This document shows positions 1 through 7,135 of a stretch of 14,054 bases of DNA, in pieces. Under the pieces are notes generated by a model, which was not told the DNA's origin, did no database searches, and worked only from the letters and a program-made list of their open reading frames with translations. The stretch comes from Opitutaceae bacterium. GTDB lineage: Bacteria; Verrucomicrobiota; Verrucomicrobiia; Opitutales; Opitutaceae. Where the stretch lies: positions 1 through 14,054 of the forward strand of contig JAPOIC010000029.1 of assembly GCA_029979145.1 (NCBI GenBank), read 5' to 3'. A program made the translations under genes and the position numbers. Positions within the stretch are counted from its first letter, which is position 1; each line of letters starts with the position of its first letter.

Positions 1-191
1 CATCCCTTTCGGGCGGAGGCGGCCCTGAGGGGTTCATTTCCCTTGATCATTTCCGCCAGCGGATCGATCCCTATCTGCCCGTGCCGAAAAAGCCCGCCAA
101 GGTAGGGCCCGTTGTCCCCAACGGGCCGAAACGCAAGTCCTCAACCCGCCGCCGCGGCCATCATGCCCATCCACACGAGGAGTCGTTTCAT
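1..191 (-). pseudogene. Possible start of a secreted or lipoprotein gene, interrupted by TGA, running off the window
   Basis: From an ATG at 191-189 the minus strand reads MKRLLVWMGMMAAAAG, a good signal-peptide core, then TGA at 143-141. In the same frame there is no further stop to the window edge (about 46 codons, including IDPLAEMIKGNEPLRAASAR). The TGA sits exactly where a lipobox would put its cysteine (AAAG then C), so a Cys-to-stop change is one reading. Support for the start: the 20 bases around it match the start of the membrane-protein gene at 8338 with one mismatch, and it would diverge from the gene at 284. Against: a palindromic hairpin lies inside the frame, no Shine-Dalgarno is seen, and third-position GC is only moderate. 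The opposite strand is also open from 3 to 287, ending in an ATGA overlap with the next gene, so a plus-strand gene end cannot be excluded. Confidence 0.3.
101..128 (+). repeat. REP-like hairpin, copy 1
   Basis: An 8-bp perfect stem, GGCCCGTT at 106-113 and AACGGGCC at 120-127, encloses the loop GTCCCC and is preceded by GTAG. No T-run follows, so it is a poor intrinsic terminator. It shares its outline (G-x-AGGGC, stem ending GTT, TCC in the loop, AAC, GCC) with the hairpin at 7099-7120 read on the minus strand, while the inner stem bases differ but still pair. That pattern fits a dispersed palindromic element. Two copies in one window cannot prove a family. Confidence 0.4.
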
Positions 192-283
192 CACGGCACG
201 CTGCGAACTTTCGCCGCGCCGCGCAACGCCGCAGCGGCCCGATTCGCGTTGCCGCCGGCGCCGCGGGCGACGAGGGTCGAGGC

Positions 284-760
284 ATGAACCTCCGCGCCTG
301 CCTCACGCTCTTCGGCGGCCTCCTTCTCGCCGCCCTGCCCCTCCGCGCCGCCACCCCCTACCAGGTGGGCGACACCTTCGAGCCCTTCACCACCCAGGAC
401 CAGCACGAGCAGGTTTACACCTACGCCGGCGGTGCGCGTCTCGTGATCGTGGCCTTCGCCATGAGCCCGGGCAAGGCCGCCAACGCTTACTTCGCCCGGC
501 AGCCGGCCGGCTTGCTCGCGCAGCATGGCGCCCTGTTCATCTCCAACATTTACGGCATGCCAGGAGTCGGCCGGATGTTCGCGCTGCCGAAGATGAAGAA
601 ATACCCGCACCGCATCCTGCTGGCTGATGCCGAGGATTTCCTCGCGCGCTACCCGTCCCAAGAGGACAAACTCACCGTGCTCACTCTCGACGCCCAAGGC
701 GTCATCACCGCCATCGCTTTCGTCGACCCCAAGACGGAGCTGCCCGGCGTGTTTCGCTGA
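284..760 (+). CDS. Exported thioredoxin-fold-like protein without redox cysteines
   Basis: 158 residues. An N-terminal signal peptide (about 1-23, cleavage after LRA-A) suggests export to the periplasm. The rest looks like a thioredoxin/peroxiredoxin-type fold of the YtfJ kind: a VGD-x-FEPF entry strand, a strand LVIVAF at 53-58 where thioredoxins reach their active site, then MSPGK (60-64) instead of CxxC. No catalytic cysteine pair is present; the only Cys lies in the signal peptide. Conserved-looking blocks follow, ISNIYGMPGVGRMFALPKM and KLTVLTLDAQG. A redox reaction is therefore unlikely and the role is unknown. The start is supported by a GAGGG ribosome site at 272-276, 7 bases before the ATG. 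The fold assignment rests on pattern only; the open frame and secretion are firmer. Confidence 0.78.
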   Translation: MNLRACLTLFGGLLLAALPLRAATPYQVGDTFEPFTTQDQHEQVYTYAGGARLVIVAFAMSPGKAANAYFARQPAGLLAQHGALFISNIYGMPGVGRMFALPKMKKYPHRILLADAEDFLARYPSQEDKLTVLTLDAQGVITAIAFVDPKTELPGVFR

Positions 761-888
761 GCGACGGCGGCGACATGCCGGCACGATGAATAATCGCGTC
801 GATCCGGGATTGAGCCGTCGCCGCCCGCAGCGTGAAATGCGGACGAAGCCCCCGCGGGAGCCTGTTCACGCCTGACTCTCACCCTCCC

Positions 889-1743
889 ATGTCCGTGCAA
901 ATCCCCACCGAGGCCGACCGCGCCTTCTACCGCGCCAACGGCTACTTCATTCTGCGCGACGTCATTCCCGCCGCGCTCCTCCGGGACCTCCGCCGCGAGG
1001 CCGCCAAGGCCTACGATATCGCCCTGCGCCTCAGCGGGCCGCAGGCGCAGCGCCTGAGCCGCATTGCCGACCACGCCGGCGAGCTGGACATGAAGCCCTT
1101 CCGGGAGTTCGACCACATCGAGGGGTTGAACGACGCAATCAAGGCCCTGCTGACCGACGAGCACGTGCTGAAGCCGACCGAGGACGCCACCCTGCTCTTC
1201 GGTCCTCGCGAACGGCCATGGTCAACGGAGTGGCACCGCGACTGGCGCTACCACGTGTTGTAAGACGAGTTTCAATCCGCCAACGGCGAAGAGCGCTGGC
1301 AGGAAATCGCGATGGATTTCCGGCTGTGGAACCAGGTGAACTGCCCGCTCTACGAGGACACCTCGACGTGGTATGTCCCCGGCAGTTTCAAACGCGTGCA
1401 CAATTCTGAGGCGGAACTGCGCGTCTACGCCTCCTCCAGCCAGGAGGAATTGTGGGATGAAAAGCGCCAGCGCACCGACGAAGAGCTCGAGCTTTTCTGC
1501 CTGCGTTACTGCGAGGCCATGCCCGGCGCGATCCAGCTGGTGCTGAACCCCGGCGACTTCGGGCTCTACCGCAACGTCGGCTGGCACCTCGGCAACTATG
1601 TGCCCTACCGGAAGCGCATGACGCTCCACACGCACTGCTTCACCGAAGCCTACGCGAAATTCGCGGCGGATTACTCGCACCTGCTCAAGGCCGTCGAGGC
1701 CGGGCGCGAGCGGCACGCCCGGCTGGCCGCCGCCGGCTATTGA
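889..1743 (+). pseudogene. Phytanoyl-CoA dioxygenase (PhyH) family gene with an in-frame TAA
   Basis: The intact frame would encode about 284 residues, normal for a PhyH-type Fe(II)/2-oxoglutarate dioxygenase. The start MSVQIPTEADRAFYRANGYF at 889 matches the usual N-terminus of the family; an ATG at 832 only adds non-conserved residues. The iron-binding H-x-D is seen as WHRDW (H116, D118). Codon 125 (1261-1263) is TAA, and the same frame then continues cleanly for 160 codons through FRLWNQVNCPLYEDTSTWYVPGS-type core sequence, the distal histidine (WHLGNY, H233) and the 2-oxoglutarate region (RMTLH). A product ending at the TAA would lack the third iron ligand and be inactive. One base change explains it, so it is either a recent nonsense mutation or a sequence error. 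An internal ATG at 1312 with AGGAAA upstream could restart translation but would miss H-x-D. Substrate unknown. Confidence 0.9.
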
Positions 1744-1753
1744 ACCGGCGGCG
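1728..1753. terminator. GC-rich stem-loop between convergent genes
   Basis: A 9-bp stem (CGCCGCCGG at 1728-1736 against CCGGCGGCG at 1745-1753) with an 8-base loop spans the stop codon of the dioxygenase gene and ends 6 bases past the DoxX-like gene's stop. It could limit read-through between the convergent genes in either direction. There is no T-run on either side, so it is not a classical intrinsic terminator, and in such GC-rich DNA it could arise by chance. Confidence 0.3.
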
Positions 1754-1759
1754 CAACCG

Positions 1760-2194
1760 TCACATCGCCGACGAGGGCTTTACCTTCGCCGTCAGCACGC
1801 CCGCGAACGCGGCGCGATACTGCCAGGCGAGGTAAAGCTCGAGCACGGCGAAGACCAGCGAGGGCACAAGGCCCGAGGGCTCAAGATAAACATGGAACGC
1901 CGCGCTGTTCACTACGAACGGCGCGAAGATCACCAGCGCGAACGGCACGAAGCGATTCACCACCAGCAGCAGGCCGGTGACAAGATGCGTCAGGCCGATC
2001 AGCTGCAACATGTAGCCGGTGTTGGCCAACGCAATGGAGAACGCCATCGCTCCCTCGGGCAGCTCGACCTCGGGCTGCGGGATGAAGTTGAGGAAACCGT
2101 TCAGCCCAAACACGAGCAGCGGCAGGCCCAGGAGCAGGCGGGCCACCACGGGGACGAAACGCAGCGGGAATTTCTTTTCGGTTGGGGCATTCAT
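1760..2194 (-). CDS. DoxX-like four-helix membrane protein
   Basis: 144 residues, almost entirely hydrophobic, with four predicted membrane helices near 13-36, 53-78, 83-103 and 109-128 and a short polar N-terminus (MNAPTEKK). ARLLLGLPLLVFGLNGFLNF in the first helix resembles the N-terminal signature of DoxX/DoxD-like inner-membrane proteins, whose functions are mostly unknown; some partner with oxidoreductases. No Shine-Dalgarno is evident before the ATG at 2194. The gene is convergent with the broken dioxygenase gene (16-bp gap). Its 267-bp upstream region holds the paired palindromes at 2334-2427, which lie 140-233 bp before the start and could act on it only from a distance. Confidence 0.82.
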   Translation of the reverse strand: MNAPTEKKFPLRFVPVVARLLLGLPLLVFGLNGFLNFIPQPEVELPEGAMAFSIALANTGYMLQLIGLTHLVTGLLLVVNRFVPFALVIFAPFVVNSAAFHVYLEPSGLVPSLVFAVLELYLAWQYRAAFAGVLTAKVKPSSAM

Positions 2195-2333
2195 GATTGG
2201 GAAGTCGGGGTTTCAGAAGTCGGCGACGCCAATGGCAGTCACGGTCGCCAAGGCAAGTCAGGCGGACCCAAGACCGGATGGCGAACGTTTGCTTTCACGC
2301 CGCCCCACCCTTCGCAAACGGTCACCACAAAAA

Positions 2334-2427
2334 GTAACGTATTACGTTACAAACTGGCCGGACGAAGACTCTGCGCCCCGACGATCCCTCGGGCGCGCCC
2401 GGGGAAAGTTGTAACGTAATACGTTAC
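2334..2427. repeat. Paired 17-bp palindromes, unit 1
   Basis: Two perfect 17-bp palindromes, GTAACGTATTACGTTAC at 2334-2350 and GTAACGTAATACGTTAC at 2411-2427, are 77 bp apart centre to centre. The second extends to a perfect 21-mer (TTGTAACG...CGTTACAA, 2409-2429). The 60 bp between them contain the perfect 12-bp palindrome CGGGCGCGCCCG. The unit begins 34 bp past the stop of the PL22-like gene. An almost equal unit (94 against 96 bp) occurs at 11245-11340, with the shared core TTTGTAACGTATTACGTTAC followed by AACTT and CCC on the minus strand. Candidates are a small non-autonomous repeat or a two-site operator; the placement of the second unit favours a repeat. Confidence 0.7.
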
Positions 2428-2461
2428 AAACGGCTGGAGGCAGCGGGAATGCTGCTGGGCA

Positions 2462-3715
2462 TCACTCTGCGGGCACAGAGTAGATGCGGCGAACGCCGTC
2501 GCAGTCGGACGTGAACAGGACTTCCTTTTGATCGGGGCTGGGCACGGGGTGCGGGTGGTTGTCCTGCGTGTGCCAGGAGGTGTTGCTCTCGCAGAGGGGG
2601 ACGACCTCCATGTGGCCGGTGGCCCAGTCCATGTTGAGCCGTGAGATCAGGTTGCCGCGGCGCTGGGCGAGGCCCTGGTCGTTGGCGATCGCGTCGGTGA
2701 TGACGAAGTCGCCGGCGCGGCTGGGGATGAAATGGCCATAGAACGACGGCCGGTCGCGCGGGATGGAGATTTCCTGCAGCGGTAAATTCGGGTCCACAGG
2801 CGCGCGGCCGACGAATTGCTCGGGATGACCAGGGGCGTCCCAGCGCACGCCGTGGTAGATGATGCCTTCGCCATTTTCCTGCCACACCTCGTGCGCGACG
2901 TCGTCGAGCCCGAGGTCGGGCGACTCGCGGAACGAGATGGCGCGGCCGGGCCGGCGGATCTGCACGCGGTCCTCGCCGGCGCGCTTGAGCCAGATCCGCT
3001 CCGTGCCGAGCGGCCAGGTCCACTCGTGGTTGTAGAGCACGATGTCGCGCGTGCGCGGGTGATACTGCACGTGCGTAACCCAGGCCGGTTCCTCCCAAAG
3101 GACAGTCATCTTGCCCGTGGCCACCTCGACCTCGGCGAGCTGCGTGGTGAGGCCGAACTTCGTGTAATTCTCCGACATCTCGCGGTTCTGTTTGCGCACC
3201 TCGCCGAACGCCAAAATGCGGCTGTCCATCAGGCTCAACAGCACGTGTTCGCCCGCGGCATCAAGATGCGTGTAGCCCAAGCAGCGCTCCGGCGGAATTT
3301 CGAGCAGGGTGCGCCGGCGACCGTCGTGAACGTTGACGCAATCGAGCATCCCCCAGCCGTCCTCGCGGCCCCAGACGAAGAACAGATTGCCGGTCGCGGG
3401 ATGCAGGCAGGGGCTGGACTTGTTGAGTCCATGTTTCGCCACCGTTCCGTTGTAGAGATAATCCTCCGCGGGATCGGCCGAGCGTGGGCGCGCAAAATAC
3501 GGGTAAGCCTGCATCGCCGGACCCGCGAAGGTGGCGAGCGGCGCGAGCTCGCCGGTGACGCGGTCAAGGCGCGCCAGGCTCGCGCCCTCGGGGTGTTCGG
3601 ACCACGCGTTGGTGATCGCCGCGAGGACCTGCCCGTCGGCAGTCGAGCTGTAGGTGGTGAAGTAAAGCAGCTGGCAATTGGCGCTGCGGGGGGACTCCGG
3701 CCGGGGGGTATGCAT
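2462..3715 (-). CDS. PL22-like oligogalacturonate lyase (beta-propeller)
   Basis: 417 residues from the ATG at 3715; an upstream in-frame ATG at 3772 would overlap the divergent gene and adds only non-conserved sequence. Family members (about 390 residues) are seven-bladed propellers that cleave unsaturated or saturated digalacturonates by beta-elimination with Mn2+. Blade-type repeats are visible (HPATGNLFFVW, SPDQKEVLFTSD). The C-terminal WHTQDNHPHP gives Q384, H387 and H389 with the spacing of the metal ligands of the Yersinia enzyme; AHEVWQENG (H275) and LYNHEW...ERIW (H230) look like the fourth ligand and the proposed catalytic histidine. The correspondence is made from memory of the family, without alignment. 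There is no signal peptide, so it is probably cytosolic and acts on imported oligosaccharides. Many such homologues outside pectin pathways have untested substrates. Confidence 0.87.
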   Translation of the reverse strand: MHTPRPESPRSANCQLLYFTTYSSTADGQVLAAITNAWSEHPEGASLARLDRVTGELAPLATFAGPAMQAYPYFARPRSADPAEDYLYNGTVAKHGLNKSSPCLHPATGNLFFVWGREDGWGMLDCVNVHDGRRRTLLEIPPERCLGYTHLDAAGEHVLLSLMDSRILAFGEVRKQNREMSENYTKFGLTTQLAEVEVATGKMTVLWEEPAWVTHVQYHPRTRDIVLYNHEWTWPLGTERIWLKRAGEDRVQIRRPGRAISFRESPDLGLDDVAHEVWQENGEGIIYHGVRWDAPGHPEQFVGRAPVDPNLPLQEISIPRDRPSFYGHFIPSRAGDFVITDAIANDQGLAQRRGNLISRLNMDWATGHMEVVPLCESNTSWHTQDNHPHPVPSPDQKEVLFTSDCDGVRRIYSVPAE

Positions 3716-3760
3716 GCGCGAGGGGACTGTCGCGTTGCACCTTGGGCGGCAGGGAGCACC

Positions 3761-4459
3761 ATGCCAGCACAAATGCGCCAGTTGACACGATTAACCGTCT
3801 GGGCCCTCGCCTGCGTGACTCTACTCCCCGCGATCGAGGTGCAGCAGCACGGCCTTGTGTTCGAGGAGTGGGTGCGCAACACGTTTTTCGACGGCTACGT
3901 GCCGCCGGGTTACACGCAAAAGTGGGACATCCCCGCGGAGGTGAACCGCGCGCACGGCGGTCTGCCGGTGAATCCCAAAGCCGTGAAATACCGCACGCCC
4001 GTCGACCTCGGCGACGCGCTCCGCCAGTTCGACATCGAGGAGCCATTCATCCTCGTCATCGGCTATCGGGTGCAGGAGGGCGACCAGAAGCGCATCGTCA
4101 ACATCGCGGCCCCGGTCGTGACGCTCGCCACCATGCGCCGGCTCTGGGGCGACGTGCCCCGCGAGGACCTCGCCCGCCTCGACGCGTTGGTTAAAGACCG
4201 CTCGCTCGACTACCGGGAAGCGCGGCGGCAGGCGCAGGCGCTGAAACGCACCGCCCCATTCAACACCACGATCTTCACGCTCAATCCCAAGATCGATTCC
4301 AAGGGCCAGCGGCGCCTGCAATGCAGCCTGAGCTTCGGCAAGGTTTTCCAGCATCTGGTCCCGGACGCGGATCCGGAAGTCCAGGATCCGCCCGTGCTGT
4401 GGGGCGTGCCCTTTACCGCACTGATCGATTCAGCCCCGCGCGCGTTCACGCGAGACTGA
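3761..4459 (+). CDS. Uncharacterised protein with N-terminal hydrophobic segment
   Basis: 232 residues, not recognised with confidence. Residues 9-24 (TRLTVWALACVTLLPA) form a signal peptide or anchor. The body has well-ordered, conserved-looking sequence: QQHGLVFEEWVRNTFFDGY (28-46), YTQKWDIP (51-58), LPVNPKAVKY (68-77), then FILVIGYRVQEGDQKRIVNI. An acidic residue, an Asp (D56) and an N-x-K (71-73) after a strand faintly recall degenerate PD-(D/E)XK nucleases, but the catalytic acid expected before the lysine is replaced by N, and an export signal would be odd for a nuclease; I do not assign it. The start is supported by AGGGAG at 3751-3756. It diverges from the PL22-like gene with 45 bp between starts and converges on the PAS gene with a 4-bp gap. 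Confidence 0.72.
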   Translation: MPAQMRQLTRLTVWALACVTLLPAIEVQQHGLVFEEWVRNTFFDGYVPPGYTQKWDIPAEVNRAHGGLPVNPKAVKYRTPVDLGDALRQFDIEEPFILVIGYRVQEGDQKRIVNIAAPVVTLATMRRLWGDVPREDLARLDALVKDRSLDYREARRQAQALKRTAPFNTTIFTLNPKIDSKGQRRLQCSLSFGKVFQHLVPDADPEVQDPPVLWGVPFTALIDSAPRAFTRD

Positions 4460-4463
4460 GTGC

Positions 4464-5021
4464 TCAGGCGTCGACGCGACGCTCGCGGGCCACGAAAAAC
4501 AGCGGCTCGCCGGCGTGATCGAGAATCGGCGCGATGCGGATGAGCGCCCGATAGGCCGAGCCGTTCTTGTGGTAGTTCACCAGCGTCTCGCGGCAAGGCC
4601 GGCGTTTGCGCAACGCCGTGCGAATGCGCGCCACCGCAGCTGAATCAGTATCGGCACCCTGCAAGAGCTGCCCCGGCCGCCGACCCTTGAGTTCGGAGAG
4701 GGAGTAGCCGCAAAGATCGGTGAACGCGCCGTTGACCCACTCCACCAGGCCGTCGCGGTCCGCCACCACCAAGGCATCGGGCGCCGGCACCGGTCGGTCG
4801 GCCGCAGCCTGCAAAATTCGATCGCGCAGGGCAGGAGGCGGCGTCGCCTCGGCCGGCTCCGCCGCCAGGGTCACCCGCACCGCCATGTCCTGCAGTTCTG
4901 CGACCTCCTGCCGCAACCCGGCATGCCACGCCAGGAGCACGTCAAAGCTCTCGCGCTCTTCCGGCGGCATCGCGCCGGAGACGTAGTGAGCGGCATGGGT
5001 CTGGAGAGACTCGTTCAACAT
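4464..5021 (-). CDS. Anti-sigma-like N-terminal region plus PAS domain protein
   Basis: 185 residues from the ATG at 5021; the frame is open further upstream but that part reads as non-coding and would run into the divergent heparinase gene. Residues 1-72 (HAAHYVSGAMPPEERESFDV, then TPPPALRDRILQAA) resemble the cytosolic anti-sigma domain of RskA-type factors, without the zinc H-x3-C-x2-C motif and without a membrane helix. Residues 80-180 form a PAS domain: DALVVADRDGLVEWVNGAF, GYSLSELKGRRPGQLLQG and NYHKNGSAY are typical of the LOV-like branch, but the flavin-binding cysteine of GxNCRFLQG is absent (RPGQ instead), so blue-light adduct chemistry is not expected. A soluble sensor that holds a sigma factor or another partner is inferred. 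No sigma factor is encoded nearby. Its stop is 4 bp from the convergent neighbour. Confidence 0.72.
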   Translation of the reverse strand: MLNESLQTHAAHYVSGAMPPEERESFDVLLAWHAGLRQEVAELQDMAVRVTLAAEPAEATPPPALRDRILQAAADRPVPAPDALVVADRDGLVEWVNGAFTDLCGYSLSELKGRRPGQLLQGADTDSAAVARIRTALRKRRPCRETLVNYHKNGSAYRALIRIAPILDHAGEPLFFVARERRVDA

Positions 5022-5166
5022 CGAAAAATACGACTCATCGGCCCGGCCGGATGCGTCGGACCCATAACTAATCCCCCAACCGCCCTGCTCCAGCGCAAAT
5101 CTGGCAAAAATCGGGAGTCGCGCCGTCCGGCCTTGCCGCTCCCGCCGCCACCCGCAGCCTTGGATC

Positions 5167-7026
5167 ATGGCCCCACCCCTGCTCGCTGAACGCCACGACC
5201 TCGCCGCCGTGCGCGTCTGCCTCCTGCCCACCGCCAACTGGCGCCGCTACCCGGCCGCCCGCGACCGCGCCGCCTGGGAGCAAATCCCCGCCGCCACCCG
5301 CGCCGCGCTCATCGCCACCGGCGAGGAGCGCGCCGCCGAGGACTGTGAGCACCTCAAGGCCACGTTGATCCTCGACTATGCACGCAACGGCGACCGTCGT
5401 TCCTACCAAGACCCGCATTTCCGCCGCCGCACCCGCCTGCACGACCTCGTGTTGGCCGAATGCGCCGAGGGCCGCGGCCGGTTTCTCGATGCCATCGCCG
5501 ACAACCTCTGGCTGACCTGCGAGGAAAGCTACTGGGGCTGGCCCGCGCACCTTGAAATCCAGGCGGCCGGCGCCGGCCTGCCCGATTGCCACGAACCGAC
5601 CGTCGACCTTGGCGTGGGTGAAACCGCCGGCCACCTGGCCTGGACCATTCATCTGCTCGGCGAAGAGCTGGCCGCGATTTCCCCGCAATTGCTCCCGCGC
5701 ATCCAGCACGAGGTGAACCACCGCCTGCTCACCCCCTGCCTGGAGCGCGACGACTTTTGGTGGATGGGCTGGCACATCGGCCGCCACGCGGTGAACAACT
5801 GGAACCCGTGGGTGAACTCAAACTGGCTCGCCGCCGTCCTCGTCTTCGAGGCCGATCCCGAGCGCCGCGTCGCCGCCGTGCACAAGATCATGCGCAGCCT
5901 CGACGTGTTCATCGCCCACCAGCCGGCGGACGGCGGATGTGACGAGGGTCCCGGGTATTGGGACCGCGCGGGCGGCAGTCTCTTCGATTGCCTCGAGCTC
6001 CTGCATAGCGCGTCCGGCGGCGCGATCGACCTCTTCCGCGAACCGCTCATCGCCGAGACCGGCCGCTTCATCATGCGGGCACACCTCATCGGCGACTGGT
6101 ATGTGAATTTCGCCGACGCCACCGCGCGCCCTACCATCACGGCTCCGCTCGTGCAGCGCTACGGTCGCGCCATCGGCGACCCGGCGCTCATCGCTTTCGG
6201 CCAATGGGCCGAGGCGCACCAGGCCGACCGCAAGATTGCGATGATCCGCTCGCTCAACCGCACACTGGCCGCGCTGCTCGATCCCGTGCCGCCGGCCGGA
6301 CGCCTCACCGCGCCACCGGCCGACGTCTGGCTGCCCGACCTGCAATTCACCGTGATGCGCGGGCGCCGGTTTATCGTCGCCGCCAAAGGCGGCCACAATC
6401 TCGAAAGCCACAACCACAACGACGTGGGGTCATTCCTCGCCTGCCTAGACGGCTCGCCGCTGTTCATTGACGTCGGCGTGGAAACCTACACCGCGAAGAC
6501 CTTCAGCCCGCGCCGCTACGAAATTTGGACAATGCAGTCGCAGTGGCATTCCCTGCCCACGATCAACGGCGCGATGCAGATGAACGGCCGCGCCTTTGCC
6601 GCACGCAATGCCGCTTTCAGCGCGGACGAAACGTCGGCAACCCTCACCGTCGATCTTGCCGGCGCCTATCCTGAGGCCGCCGCGGCGCAACGCTGGACGC
6701 GCACGCTGCGTCTCGATCGCGAGGGTCAGTTTAACCTCGCGGACGATTTCGAACTGACCAAGGCCACCGAGCCCGTGACGTGGAACTTCATGTTTCACCG
6801 CCGCCCGGAGCTTGCCGCCGGCGGCCAGGTCCACCTCACCGCCACCGCCGGGGCCAAGGCCACATTCGCCTACGACGCCAACGCGCTCGACGCGGTGGTG
6901 GACGAATACGTGATCACCGACGCCAGCCTGAAGCTGGTCTGGGGCGAGCATGTCTACCGCCTGCGGCTGATCGCCAAGGCTACGGCAAACACGGGGCGGC
7001 AGGAGTTTGTCGTCACGGCGGATTGA
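5167..7026 (+). CDS. Heparinase II/III family protein, polysaccharide lyase-like
   Basis: 619 residues with the usual two-part layout: an N-terminal alpha/alpha barrel (about 1-340) and a C-terminal beta-sandwich (about 355-619). These enzymes cleave uronate-containing glycans by beta-elimination. Visible motifs are NNWNPW (210-215) and GPGYW (Y264), in the places of the Asn/Tyr catalytic pair of PL15/17 enzymes, and the metal/active-site block GGHNLESHNHNDVGSF with H410, H415 and H417, then FIDVGVETYTAKTFSPRRY and MQSQWHSLPTING. There is no signal peptide, so a cytosolic role on imported oligosaccharides is likely. Substrate (heparinoid, alginate or other) cannot be read from sequence. No clear Shine-Dalgarno precedes the ATG; the start is chosen as the first ATG in a frame that fits the family length. 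It diverges from the PAS gene over 145 bp. Confidence 0.92.
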   Translation: MAPPLLAERHDLAAVRVCLLPTANWRRYPAARDRAAWEQIPAATRAALIATGEERAAEDCEHLKATLILDYARNGDRRSYQDPHFRRRTRLHDLVLAECAEGRGRFLDAIADNLWLTCEESYWGWPAHLEIQAAGAGLPDCHEPTVDLGVGETAGHLAWTIHLLGEELAAISPQLLPRIQHEVNHRLLTPCLERDDFWWMGWHIGRHAVNNWNPWVNSNWLAAVLVFEADPERRVAAVHKIMRSLDVFIAHQPADGGCDEGPGYWDRAGGSLFDCLELLHSASGGAIDLFREPLIAETGRFIMRAHLIGDWYVNFADATARPTITAPLVQRYGRAIGDPALIAFGQWAEAHQADRKIAMIRSLNRTLAALLDPVPPAGRLTAPPADVWLPDLQFTVMRGRRFIVAAKGGHNLESHNHNDVGSFLACLDGSPLFIDVGVETYTAKTFSPRRYEIWTMQSQWHSLPTINGAMQMNGRAFAARNAAFSADETSATLTVDLAGAYPEAAAAQRWTRTLRLDREGQFNLADDFELTKATEPVTWNFMFHRRPELAAGGQVHLTATAGAKATFAYDANALDAVVDEYVITDASLKLVWGEHVYRLRLIAKATANTGRQEFVVTAD

Positions 7027-7098
7027 GAGTCCTCACTCAACTGTCATATGTCCGGCGTGGTCTCCGAATCCTGCCACGAAAGTCTCATCCCATACGAA

Positions 7099-7120
7099 GG
7101 CGGGGTTCGGAAACCCCGCC
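7099..7120. terminator. Stem-loop between convergent genes (REP-like copy 2)
   Basis: A perfect 9-bp stem, GGCGGGGTT at 7099-7107 and AACCCCGCC at 7112-7120, with a 4-base loop, sits 72 bp after the heparinase stop and 15 bp from the stop of the membrane-protein gene. Position and strength fit a bidirectional transcription stop, though no T-run follows on either strand. On the minus strand it reads GGAGGGC, stem, TCCG, stem, GCC, matching the outline of the hairpin at 101-128 with different but compensating stem bases. Confidence 0.55.
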
Positions 7121-7135
7121 CTCCAACTAAACGCC

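Noticed and set aside
761..888. Inverted repeat GCGACGGC / GCCGTCGC between the first two plus-strand genes
   Set aside because: Loop of about 45 bases and low-complexity GC sequence; expected by chance here.
1261..1263. Programmed recoding at the TAA of the dioxygenase gene
   Set aside because: TAA is not a selenocysteine or pyrrolysine codon and no special context is seen; nonsense mutation or sequence error is simpler.
2334..2427. Simple LacI-type operator for the DoxX-like gene
   Set aside because: The same paired unit occurs between convergent gene ends at 11245-11340, and the sites lie 140-233 bp before the DoxX-like start. Not fully excluded.
2816..3760. Long plus-strand open frame running into the protein at 3761
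   Set aside because: It is antisense to the PL22-like gene; composition is typical of a GC-rich shadow frame, and the real start has a ribosome site at 3751-3756.
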